Assembly: GCA_937892695.1 (NCBI GenBank) | Contig: CALBJK010000086.1 | Span: 1-21,092, forward strand | DNA length: 21,092 nt | From: an uncultured Prevotella sp. | Lineage (GTDB): Bacteria > Bacteroidota > Bacteroidia > Bacteroidales > Bacteroidaceae | Direction: 5' to 3' | Shown here: piece by piece, positions 7,899-15,330 of the stretch | Numbering within the stretch: the stretch's first letter is position 1 | Layout: each line of letters starts with the position of its first letter | Program-made: the position numbers and the translations under genes | The notes under the pieces: model-generated | What the model saw: only the letters and a program-made list of their open reading frames with translations | The model's database searches: none | Told to the model about the DNA's origin: nothing

Positions 7899-8816
7899 TT
7901 ATTTGCGTGTCATAACGATGTCTGTGACGGCCACGTTCCATATTTGTGTTTGTTTCACCATGACGGCAGGACGGTAGACTCCAAATGACATATTTGTGCT
8001 TGCGTCATACTCTTTTATGGTCAGCGTGTTGCGGTCGTCCGATACTGTCACCGGGAAGGCTACAGCCGTTATCTTCCTGTTATCATAGTCCATTCCGATG
8101 AAGTTCCATTCGTTAGAATAGCCTGCAAGCGGAGTGTTACGGGCTGTGGGTACAGTCACCTTATCACCTTCGCCTATTTCGAGGAAAATCTTCGGTCCGT
8201 AGTCCCGGTACATCAGCGAAGGATTGTTAGCCCAGTAGCCGTACTGCTTCAGATAATCAGGTGAGTAGTAGGGTATGTCTTCCTCGGCAAACTGGTAACC
8301 CGTGATTACGAGACGTTTGAGCCGTCGGTATTCCTGAGCCGAATGTTCGTCCACGCCTACTGCCACTTCCACTTCAAAGGTCTTGGTAAGTTCTTTACCT
8401 TCAGCGTCGCACGTGACCGCCAAGTACGGCATACCCCACTCCGGGCTTGACGCTTATCGGCTCGCCGTTGTAAGTCTGTCCGTCCACCCATTCGTAGGTA
8501 TAGTCGGTCTGGGCTGTATAGCCTCTTCAGGCGTATATGTGCCGAACATGGCCTGCTCTACGGCTACGAACCTGTAAGGTTGGCTGTCTGTCTTTATGCT
8601 GAACGTGAAGCGGTCTTTGCCTACATCGGTCACGCTTATCATGTCGTCGGCCAGAAGAGTGCCGTCGACAAACGAAACCTTTTCAATCTGGTCGGTGACG
8701 TAATCTACGGTCTGGCCAGACTTGAGCTTTATCTTCATTTTGCGCTGTACGTCCTGACCTGTCGCTGTCAGAGAGAAAAGAAATGCGCACAGCGTTCCAG
8801 CTATATATTTCTTCAT
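7899..8816 (-). pseudogene. Secreted surface protein broken by two compensating frameshifts
   Basis: The ATG at 8816 opens a secreted protein (MKKYIAGTLCAFLFSLTATGQ signal peptide, then MKIKLKSGQTVDYVTDQIEKVSF, a KDG/DIDS-type N-terminus). Frame 0 reads to a TAA at 8456-8454 and resumes in the same frame after that stop. Between about 8512 and 8437 the coherent protein (DYTYEWVDGQTYNGEPISVKPG) lies in another frame. So one base appears lost near 8512 and one gained near the GGGG run (8434-8437 on the coding strand), after which MPYLAVTCDAEG continues to the TAA at 7901-7899. Restoring both gives about 305 residues. No enzymatic domain is recognised. It begins 4 bp after the preceding gene and is probably co-transcribed with it. 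Sequencing error remains possible for the pair of indels. Confidence 0.7.
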
Positions 8817-8820
8817 CGTA

Positions 8821-9297
8821 TTATTTTTTTAAGAATTTGTATGTTACCTTATCAGCCTTTACTATGTACATACCTTTCTGCAGGGCTGCGGTCGACTGTC
8901 TGGCTGTGCCGTCCGAAGCTGTGACAGTCTTTGCCACAAGGCTGCCTCCGACCGTATAGACGGCAAGCACGGATTGGGGCTTAAGACCTTCGGCACGCAG
9001 CATGTCGCCGTCGAAGAAGAAGCGCACACTCTCAGCTTCGGTCTTTGACAGACCGGTTGCTATCTTATCGAAGAACACGCGCTTTACATCGGACATGGGA
9101 TACTGCACGGTCTTGTCGTCAGAGGCGATGCTGACATCCTCGGACAGGAATGTCATTACGGGCTTTTGGTCGAAATAGAACTCGACTCTTTCGCCGCCTT
9201 TTGTTTCGACGACCATAGCTTCCTTAGTTTCTTCCGTCTGTGCCGACAAACCTGTTACGGCAAGAACCAATAAAATAAGTAGTGATAAATGTTTCAT
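8821..9297 (-). CDS. Small secreted protein with T9SS-like C-terminal tail
   Basis: A 158-residue protein with a clear signal peptide (MKHLSLLILLVLAVTGLSAQ), a short N-terminal module with MVVETKGGERVEFYFDQKP and VQYPMSDVKRVFF (a variant of the KDG...DIDS motif), and a C-terminal segment (about residues 100-158: VLAVYTVGGSLVAKT, then KGMYIVKADKVTYKFLKK) resembling a T9SS type A sorting domain. No catalytic domain is visible, so it is probably a surface-attached or secreted protein of unknown role. It lies between two broken genes on the same strand and is the only clearly intact member of the minus-strand group. No promoter consensus is seen in the 48 bp upstream, so it may depend on the promoter at 10621-10650. 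Confidence 0.75.
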   Translation of the reverse strand: MKHLSLLILLVLAVTGLSAQTEETKEAMVVETKGGERVEFYFDQKPVMTFLSEDVSIASDDKTVQYPMSDVKRVFFDKIATGLSKTEAESVRFFFDGDMLRAEGLKPQSVLAVYTVGGSLVAKTVTASDGTARQSTAALQKGMYIVKADKVTYKFLKK

Positions 9298-9345
9298 AAA
9301 TTAAGTTAGTTAAATGATTATTTTAAAAATTTATGTCCCTTGTAT

Positions 9346-10554
9346 TCATTTTATAAGAATCTTCTTACCGTCAACCACATAGACTCCTGGTTTCAGCTTA
9401 GCTGATGACTGTCTGTCATTGGCTGAGAGCTTGCCGTCAATGCTGTAAACCTTGAAGTCGGACTGTCGGCTTTGGGTCAGTTCATCTATGTCAGAAGAAG
9501 TTGTTTCCGACAAACTTATGTCATCAATGGATATTGTGTAGCTGTTGGCCGGACTGACGCTATTGAACCCGATATAGTACTCGCCGTCCACGGATGGCAT
9601 TATTTCTTTCTCAAACAGTTGTTTGCCCTCGTAGTCGAGTTCGGTCACAGGCAGTATTTCCTAAGTCATGGCTTCGGCTGTAGGAGCATTGCCCCACTTC
9701 ACTTCGAGACGTTCCACCCTCAACGATCCGTCGTACGGCAGGGCGTTGAATGCGAACAGGTAAGTGTGTCCTCCCTTCAATATAGGCGGAGTGATGAGCC
9801 AGTCGTCGGCGTTCAAAGCCTGTAAAGGCACGTTGCGGCAGGATCGGTAACGTCGGTCTTGGCAGGAGTGTCGAACCCTACGAAGACAGCCGTGTGGGCT
9901 TTCGGACTCTCTCCTTTTTCATTAGTGGCAGTTACCGTAATCTTGGCCACACCTTCTTTTTCCGCATTTATGTCGGCATGAACTTCGCTTCCGGCTTCAG
10001 CAGTACCGGAAGAAACTTCGGTGCCGTTCAGCTTGACAGAGTAAGTAAGGCTGCCTGTAAGTTTTTCTCCCCCGAAAGAAGCGGAAGGCATAACGAACGA
10101 AACCTTGCCTGAGAATGAGCCTCCCTCAAACTGTGTTGTCAGCAAGATTGGGGATGCCGGTATCGCGGTTTTCCTCCATCACGTAGAGAATGTCGCCCAC
10201 CAGAGCACTTCCTCCGTTGGCCTCTATGCCTTCTCCTCCTTTCCACGCCATTGTCATTGGCGGTGCCGCATCGAAAGAATAAACACCGCTCCGGTCGTCA
10301 CCGTTCCACGATTTCTGATAGACAATATTTGCCCAAAGCTCGCGGCCGTCGCCCGCTGATTTCAGTATGTCGCGTGTCTGTGATTGCCTGCTGTGTGTCC
10401 TTTTGGCCGAATGTTTCCAGGTGGCAGCCTTAGGCAGAGGTAGCTTTATTTTAACCGTACGCTGTGTCTGAGACAATGCTAAGACATTCTTCGGCATGGT
10501 CAAAGCTAAAGCAAGAGTTGTGGAAATGAGAATGAAATTGTGGATTTTTTCCAT
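9346..10554 (-). pseudogene. Remnant of a T9SS cleaved-adhesin protein
   Basis: Pieces of one secreted protein lie in order on this strand in different frames. From 10554: a signal peptide (LALALTMPKNVLA) and the start of a propeller-like region (ELWANIVYQKSW, YSFDAAPPMTMAW, NGGSALVGDILYVMEENRD). A frameshift near 10140 leads to an Fn3-like domain (GGSFSGKVSFVMPSA to VFVGFDTP). A frameshift near 9835 leads to a cleaved-adhesin module (NADDWLITP, RVERLEVKWG). An in-frame TAG at 9663-9661 follows AEAMT, and reading resumes to a sorting tail (FKVYSIDGKL, KPGVYVVDGKKILIK). The propeller looks far too short, implying an internal deletion. The adhesin module aligns with that of the large gene at the right edge, where the TAG position falls in MTETLVEG. 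The lesions argue strongly against a functional full-length product. Confidence 0.8.
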
Positions 10555-10620
10555 ATATTAGAATATTTTTGTTATTTGTAAACCCATTTCAAATGCACGG
10601 CAACGCGCATCATTTATCCA

Positions 10621-10650
10621 CAAAGGTAAGTAAAATTCCTTTAACTGCAA
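10621..10650 (-). promoter_or_regulatory. Promoter for the minus-strand surface genes
   Basis: On the minus strand, TTG (10650-10648), a 19-nt spacer and TACCTTTG (10628-10621) fit the Bacteroidetes consensus. Transcription would start near 10614, about 60 nt before the ATG at 10554. The promoter looks intact although the first gene it drives is broken. Confidence 0.7.
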
Positions 10651-10740
10651 CAATTTATTCAAATTTAGTTTTATTTATTGCTCTATGTCAATAAAAACAG
10701 GTTTTAAGTTATCTTGACGAAGAAATGACATTCGTATATT

Positions 10741-10770
10741 TTGATACGTAGACAATATTAACTAAATTTG
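10741..10770 (+). promoter_or_regulatory. Promoter for the plus-strand surface genes
   Basis: TTG at 10741-10743, a 19-nt spacer and TAAATTTG at 10763-10770 match the Bacteroidetes consensus. The expected start is near 10777, about 26 nt before the ATG at 10803. It forms a divergent pair with the promoter at 10621-10650; the 90 bases between them could hold shared control sites, though I see no clear palindrome. Confidence 0.7.
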
Positions 10771-10802
10771 CAGACATTAAAATTTTATTTATAATAATTG
10801 CT

Positions 10803-11870
10803 ATGAACAAAAAAAATACATTTCCGCATTTTACACTCGGATGTAATGCTGTAGTTTTGCGGCAATCGGTCATGTCCGTTCTAATGTTTGCCGTACCGGC
10901 CATAGCCTCGGCGCAGTATGAAATGACAATCCATCTGAAAGACGGTACCAAGAAAGTGCTGTCTACTGAGGACATAGACAGTATGACCATAGAAGAAAAG
11001 GCTGAAGAATCTGCTTTCAACATTGAATTGCCCGAGGTATCAGAGCTTTACGCCAAATATGCTGTTGCTCCAAAAGACGAAAATATTACTTATAATGTCA
11101 TGTATCTGGAAAAGTCGGAGTTTGACAAGTATGCATCGGATGCAGATGTCGTGGCCGATGACCTGAAATACTATCAGGAGCTGGCCGACGGTTACGGCAT
11201 GACGCTGAGCGACATTCTGGCATCGTTTCTGATGCAAGGTTCGTGGGAGGACTGGTGTGTTCCGCTCTCGCCTGACACCGAATATGTGTTGTGGGCATAC
11301 GGACTCGACAGTAATGGCAAACAGACCACCCCTTTATATAAAAAGGTATTCGCCACACAGCCCGTCAGTGACAAGACCGACAAGACTGTGGCCATAACTC
11401 TTGAGGAAAAGGACGGCAATGTAAACGCAACTTTTACGCCTGAAAACCCCGACAGGTATTACACAGCAGGCTACATCCTTAAAAAGGATTTGGCCGAAGG
11501 ACAGACAATAGAGCAGAACATGCAGAATTCTATTTCTTCAGCCCTTTACGACTATCTTGCTTCAGGCGAGGGTGTTGAGGGATATCTCGCGTCATCGGCT
11601 GTCAAGGGCACGACCAGTGCTCTCTACGAAGGTCTGGGCAGCGGGTCGCAAGGGTATATTGTTGCGGCATTCATCAACAAGAACGGAGCTGTCTGTTCGC
11701 CTGTGACAGTGAAAGCTTTCGGCGGAGCTGAACCGCCAATGGCAGCAAAGCCCAATACTGTGCACGAAAAGCAAACAATAGTACGTCACACACTAAAGAG
11801 AAAAACCTGCCGTAAAACCGGCAAATTAAAAAACTCGGAAAAATGGACATCAAGAAAGCAAGAACTATAA
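10803..11870 (+). CDS. Secreted surface protein, unknown function, with abnormal basic C-terminus
   Basis: A 355-residue reading frame. It has a long N-terminal signal region (hydrophobic core SVLMFAVPAIASA at about residues 25-37) and then YEMTIHLKDGTKKVLSTEDIDSMTI, the KDG...DIDS motif found at the start of many Bacteroidales surface proteins. Two repeat-like Fn3-type units follow (about 55-195 and 197-310; LSPDTEYVLWAYGLDSNGK is a typical strand turn). After VTVKAFGGAEP (about 300-311) the translation turns lysine- and arginine-rich (LKRKTCRKTGKLKNSEKW) and runs 28 bp into the next gene. That tail looks like translated intergenic DNA; a stop lost by a small frameshift near 11725 would explain it. 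No catalytic function is evident. The ATG at 10803 fits the promoter spacing. Confidence 0.65.
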   Translation: MNKKNTFPHFTLGCNAVVLRQSVMSVLMFAVPAIASAQYEMTIHLKDGTKKVLSTEDIDSMTIEEKAEESAFNIELPEVSELYAKYAVAPKDENITYNVMYLEKSEFDKYASDADVVADDLKYYQELADGYGMTLSDILASFLMQGSWEDWCVPLSPDTEYVLWAYGLDSNGKQTTPLYKKVFATQPVSDKTDKTVAITLEEKDGNVNATFTPENPDRYYTAGYILKKDLAEGQTIEQNMQNSISSALYDYLASGEGVEGYLASSAVKGTTSALYEGLGSGSQGYIVAAFINKNGAVCSPVTVKAFGGAEPPMAAKPNTVHEKQTIVRHTLKRKTCRKTGKLKNSEKWTSRKQEL

Positions 11871-12731
11871 ATTTGGCTTTGTTGCTCGCCATAACGGCAA
11901 CAGCCGGTGCACAACAGGCTCTCACAATACATACGAAGGACGGCAAGTACAGCAAGTGCTGACCAGTGACATCGACAGCATCACTTATAAGAAAACCGAC
12001 GTGGCCATGGACATCACGGTCGAAGTAGACCAGGAGAACGCTACGGTAAGTGTGGTGCCGTCAGACAAGGAACAGACTTATGTAGCCTACCTCGTACTTA
12101 AAGAGGAATGGGACAAATATAAGAAACCGGGAGAAAACACGTTTGACACGTATCTGAATGCTCAGGCCGAATACAATGAAGTCATTAAGGACGTTGTAGT
12201 GTATCAGCTGCTCGGAGGTCCAAAGACGGGCGACTCTAAGGTCGGATACAAAAACCTTGGGCCTCTTACTGAATACGTAGCGTTCGCGGTAGCGGTAGAC
12301 GGCAGCTGACATTCTCTTTCGGAGGTAGCAGAACGAACGTTTACTACAGGGCAAAGACCCCAGTCTGACAATAAGATAAGTATCAGCGTAACCGACATAA
12401 GCGACGATGCGGCCACAGTCACTGTCACGACGACCAACAACGATACGTGGTGGCCGGTGCTGGTGCAGTTTCCTGACGACATATTCGATGACGACCGCAA
12501 GATAGTCAGCTTATCTATGATGGGGCATCAAGCGGCATAGAACCGTTGAAGAATGGATACCAGACATGGGAATATTGGCTGTCGCCCGGCACCCAATACG
12601 GTATTGCCGTGGCTGGCGTTGACGAAACGGGATACCCTAATACGACCATCGTGCGCAATGTGTTCACCACTACCGGCACACCGGTAGAATCATCGCCGAA
12701 ACTGCACGCTCAAGGTACGAAAATGAAGTAA
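11843..12731 (+). pseudogene. Paralogous secreted surface protein with three disabling lesions
   Basis: The ATG at 11843 gives a signal peptide (LALLLAITATAGAQQ) and LTIHTKDGK, then a frameshift near 11950 ends it at TGA 11960-11962. The true continuation (QQVLTSDIDSITYKKTD) is in another frame and runs with family-like sequence (YVAYLVLKEEWDKY, GPLTEYVAFAVAVDG) to an in-frame TGA at 12307-12309. Readable sequence resumes in that frame (HSLSEVAERTFTTGQ, VTDISDDAATVTVTT). A second frameshift near 12525 leads to GIEPLKNGYQTWEYW and LSPGTQYGIAVAGVDETG, ending at TAA 12731. Restored, it would be about 295 residues with the same N-terminus and Fn3-like repeats as the gene just upstream. The TGA might replace a TGG codon, which is an inference. 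Confidence 0.8.
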
Positions 12732-12748
12732 TCAATCGCTTGGCTCTG

Positions 12749-13531
12749 TCATCTGCGCTTCCCGAGCTTTCCCTTCAGTCCTCTTATCACAAACCAGACA
12801 TGCATGACAAGAGTGACGGCCAGCCCATAGTGGCTGCGCATGATATAGAAACGTTCCAGCAGCGAGGCGCGATGGTTTTTGGAGGTCATGCCTCCATCGA
12901 GATAGTTAACCAGCACTTCTGGCACACGTAACAGAGGCAGTCCTTTCCGGGCTGCCTTTTTCATTATACGTATGCACCAGTCGATGTCTGCCGAAAAACG
13001 GTAGTTCAGGTCGTATGGCGTTGTCCTGGCCAGATCGGTGCGGACGTAGAAAGTCTGATGGCACACGAGCATTCCGTAGCGGAACGACCGCCACGTCAGT
13101 TCGTCGGGCGGTGACAGACGACGATGACGCAGGAAGCGGCCTTCGTTGTCAACTATATCGGTGTCACCGTAGATGACAGCTGGCAGATTGCCGTCGGGCA
13201 CCGACGATGCGACAATGTCCAGAGTATCCTCAGAAGGTAGCGTGTCTCCGGCGTTGAGAAACAGCACATAGTTGCCAGTAGCCATGTCTATGCCCTTGTT
13301 CATGGCATCGTAAAGTCCCCGGTCGCGCTCCGAAACGACTACTATGTCGTGTCCTTCGGCTTTGCTCTCACGCTTGTAGCGACGGGCCATGTCGGCGGTT
13401 CCGTCAGTCGAAGCCCCGTCCATGATGATGTGCTCCACGGCCATCCATGTCTGGTCTTCTACACTGTCAAGCGTGCGCTGAAGGAACGATGCTGCATTAT
13501 AGGTGCACGTTATGATTGAGAATTTTATCAT
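12749..13531 (-). CDS. GT2 family glycosyltransferase (WcaE-like)
   Basis: A 260-residue enzyme opening with MIKFSIITCTYN, followed by the donor-binding MDGASTDGT (residues 37-45), SERDRGLYDAMNKG (67-80) and FLNAGD (91-96), a combination typical of colanic-acid-type and capsular GT2 enzymes. The acceptor-side segment FSADIDWCIR is also present. It probably acts on a lipid-linked glycan at the inner membrane in exopolysaccharide, capsule or LPS synthesis; the sugar is unknown. The ATG at 13531 is chosen because it overlaps the stop of the upstream GT4 gene by 4 bp (ATGA); the longer frame upstream to 13672 is only antisense-free overlap with that gene. It ends 17 bp from the convergent broken surface gene, with no terminator seen between. 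Confidence 0.9.
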   Translation of the reverse strand: MIKFSIITCTYNAASFLQRTLDSVEDQTWMAVEHIIMDGASTDGTADMARRYKRESKAEGHDIVVVSERDRGLYDAMNKGIDMATGNYVLFLNAGDTLPSEDTLDIVASSVPDGNLPAVIYGDTDIVDNEGRFLRHRRLSPPDELTWRSFRYGMLVCHQTFYVRTDLARTTPYDLNYRFSADIDWCIRIMKKAARKGLPLLRVPEVLVNYLDGGMTSKNHRASLLERFYIMRSHYGLAVTLVMHVWFVIRGLKGKLGKRR

Positions 13532-14802
13532 CTTATGTATTTTTTCAGAGCAGATATTTCGCTGTAAACCTCGATGTACTTCATTGCAACGCTCTGCTGC
13601 GAATAGTTGAGAGCCACTTTGTGGACTGCCGATGCCGACAGAGCCTCGCGGTCGGCTTCGCACAGCACCCACTCTATGCCTGCGGCGAGGTCGTCGGTAT
13701 CCTTTACGTTGGCCACGTATCCGTTCTGGCGGTGGTCAATCATCTCGGGTATGCCTCCTACATGGAATCCTACACACGGCACACCGCACGCAAGAGCCTC
13801 CATTATGGTATTGGGCAGATTGTCTTCGAGCGAAGGAAGCACGTAGACATCAGACGAACGGTAGACATCGGCTATGGAATGGTCGTTTTCGATGTAACCC
13901 AGCGGATAGGTGGTGAATGGCAGTGACGACACCACATCTTCGGAATGAGTGCCCATTACGGCCACGACGGTATTTTCCTTCATTTCAGGATTGTCGGCAG
14001 CGAGTTTCTGTAGCGACTTGATGAAGTAGTCCATACCTTTGCGCTTGTCGGTCACCTTGTGCGACACGAAGAGGATTATACGCTTGTCGGCTGGCAGACC
14101 GACTCTCAGACGGGCTTCTGCCTTGTCTTCAGGACAGAACACGTGGGTGTCGATGGTGTTGGGTATGCTCGTCACGCGCTGTCCCGTGAGCAGTGCGCTC
14201 TGTTTGGCCTGTGATTCTAACCAACGGCTGCACGTGACAAAGAAGATGTTGCTTCCGGCATATAGATTTTTCTTCTTTTGCCACACCTTATAAGAAAGGT
14301 CTGTATCTCCTCCACCGCCCGGAAGCAGCGGACAGTTATGGCATCCGGTCTTGAAGGCTTCACACCCACGGGCATAATGGCAGATGCCTGTCGCGGGCCA
14401 AAGGTCGTGCATCGTCCATACAACAGGCTTGCCGCTACGCAGAATCTTGCGTATGCCCCCAAGCGAGAGCATACCCTGGTTGATCCAATGCAGATGTATG
14501 ATGTCGGCCTCCTTGAATTCTCTCAGCCCGGTTATGTCATTGCCCGAATTGGCAATATCAATGTCGAAAAGTCCGTTATGGGAGAAATGAAGCTTGTTGA
14601 ATATGCACCAGCGCTCCCACAAAAAATGCCATCGCTGCCGCCAGGCATGATCCAGTCCTACGACAGTGATGCGATCGCTTTCTTTCTCGGCCACCAGCAT
14701 CTTGGCTTTTTCTCCGTTGTTCTTCAGAGCTTCCATCAGACGGTTGGCTGCCACGGCAGCTCCACCCGTACGCTCGTTCGTATTGACTAAAAGTACACGC
14801 AT
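13528..14802 (-). CDS. GT4 family glycosyltransferase (WcaC-like)
   Basis: A 424-residue GT-B fold enzyme. The N-terminal acceptor half starts MRVLLVNTNERTGGAAVAANRL and contains IIHLHWINQG (101-110), WTMHDLWPATGICHY (129-143) and a Cys-rich GCEAFKTGCHNCPLL region (146-160). The C-terminal donor half has LFVSHKVTDKRKG (244-256) and the nucleotide-sugar motif SLEDNLPNTIMEALACGVP (324-342), with D327 and E335 spaced like the EX7E residues of the family. Probable role: a retaining transfer step in surface polysaccharide synthesis in the cytoplasm. It is co-transcribed with the following GT2 gene (4-bp overlap). The likely promoter is at 14828-14855. Confidence 0.9.
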   Translation of the reverse strand: MRVLLVNTNERTGGAAVAANRLMEALKNNGEKAKMLVAEKESDRITVVGLDHAWRQRWHFLWERWCIFNKLHFSHNGLFDIDIANSGNDITGLREFKEADIIHLHWINQGMLSLGGIRKILRSGKPVVWTMHDLWPATGICHYARGCEAFKTGCHNCPLLPGGGGDTDLSYKVWQKKKNLYAGSNIFFVTCSRWLESQAKQSALLTGQRVTSIPNTIDTHVFCPEDKAEARLRVGLPADKRIILFVSHKVTDKRKGMDYFIKSLQKLAADNPEMKENTVVAVMGTHSEDVVSSLPFTTYPLGYIENDHSIADVYRSSDVYVLPSLEDNLPNTIMEALACGVPCVGFHVGGIPEMIDHRQNGYVANVKDTDDLAAGIEWVLCEADREALSASAVHKVALNYSQQSVAMKYIEVYSEISALKKYIR

Positions 14803-14827
14803 ATTACAGAAATGTCCTATTTAAGTA

Positions 14828-14855
14828 CAAACTTACTCATTTTTTCTGAGTAAAC
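14828..14855 (-). promoter_or_regulatory. Probable promoter of the GT4-GT2 operon, with an inverted repeat
   Basis: On the minus strand TAAGTTTG (14835-14828) matches the -7 consensus, about 18 nt from the likely start to the ATG at 14802. The -33 position (near 14855) reads GTTTA and is only a weak match. An inverted repeat, TTACTCA (14833-14839) and TGAGTAA (14847-14853) with a 7-nt spacer, lies across the promoter and could be an operator. Confidence 0.5.
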
Positions 14856-15085
14856 AGCATCGCCCGGATAAAATTAGAGATAACAGCCAAATTATGGCTT
14901 CATCACTGCTACCGAATTCGCTGCTGCAACCATACAAAAACCTGCGGCTGAGTTGTCTGATGTTTTTGCCTTAAGCATAGAGCGTAAACATAAATGTAAC
15001 AATGTTAAGAAACTGTGAAGAAAATGGTGTTTTATTGACACTAATCAAAAAAAGTGATAAAAAGACGCTATTTTATACGGAATTG
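14856..15085. other. Intergenic, no gene seen
   Basis: About 230 AT-rich bases between the GT4 promoter and the small RNA promoter. I see no convincing reading frame, RNA gene or terminator. A short GCCA/TGGC hairpin near 14887-14899 is too weak to call. Confidence 0.5.
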
Positions 15086-15117
15086 TTTGTCTGTTTGCGC
15101 AAACAGCAGTATCTTTG
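15086..15117 (+). promoter_or_regulatory. Promoter of the small RNA candidate
   Basis: TTTG at 15086-15089, a 20-nt spacer and TATCTTTG at 15110-15117 match the Bacteroidetes consensus well. The expected transcription start is about 15124. Confidence 0.75.
15091..15106. promoter_or_regulatory. 16-bp perfect palindrome inside the promoter (candidate operator)
   Basis: CTGTTTGC followed directly by its reverse complement GCAAACAG, lying wholly between the -33 and -7 elements, where a bound dimer would prevent open complex formation. The regulator is unknown. Confidence 0.55.
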
Positions 15118-15123
15118 CAACGT

Positions 15124-15308
15124 CAAAAGGTTAATAGATTGTTTAGGTTAGTAATAGATTTAGGTTTTTAGTTATTAGGTTTAAGGTAAATTGAACGATT
15201 GTTTAACAGGTAACGATTGAAGACCGTGAGGTTTCTAAATCGTTTTAGAAAGAAATTTTTAAGTTAAACATAAACAAGCCATTGCTCGTTGAGAGCGGTG
15301 GCTTTTTT
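15124..15308 (+). ncRNA. Small RNA candidate (possibly 6S/Bacteroidales-1-like)
   Basis: A transcript of about 185 nt is delimited by a consensus promoter and a Rho-independent terminator, and I see no conserved reading frame in it. It can fold on itself: 15139-15149 (TTGTTTAGGTT) pairs with 15267-15277 (AACATAAACAA) with one mismatch, and 15157-15163 (GATTTAG) pairs with 15235-15241 (CTAAATC), giving a rod closed near its ends with an internal loop. Three TTAGGTT units occur at 15143, 15160 and 15175. Known: the Bacteroidales-1 motif, regarded as a 6S RNA, is described as bounded by just such a promoter and terminator. Assignment to that family is inference. An untranslated leader of a lost gene is the main alternative. 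Confidence 0.5.
15277..15308 (+). terminator. Rho-independent terminator of the small RNA
   Basis: An 11-bp stem (AGCCATTGCTC with GAGCGGTGGCT, two G-U pairs) with a 5-nt GTTGA loop, followed directly by a run of six T. Confidence 0.85.
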
Positions 15309-15330
15309 ATTGTTGTCCGGGTTTAATTCC

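Noticed and set aside
11805..11825. TGCCG/CGGCA hairpin between the two plus-strand surface genes
   Set aside because: The stem is only 5 bp and no T-run follows, so it is too weak to be called a terminator.
13532..13672. Longer start for the GT2 gene
   Set aside because: The extra 47 residues are read inside the upstream GT4 gene in another frame, and the usual GT2 start (MIKFSIITCTYN) coincides with a 4-bp ATGA overlap.
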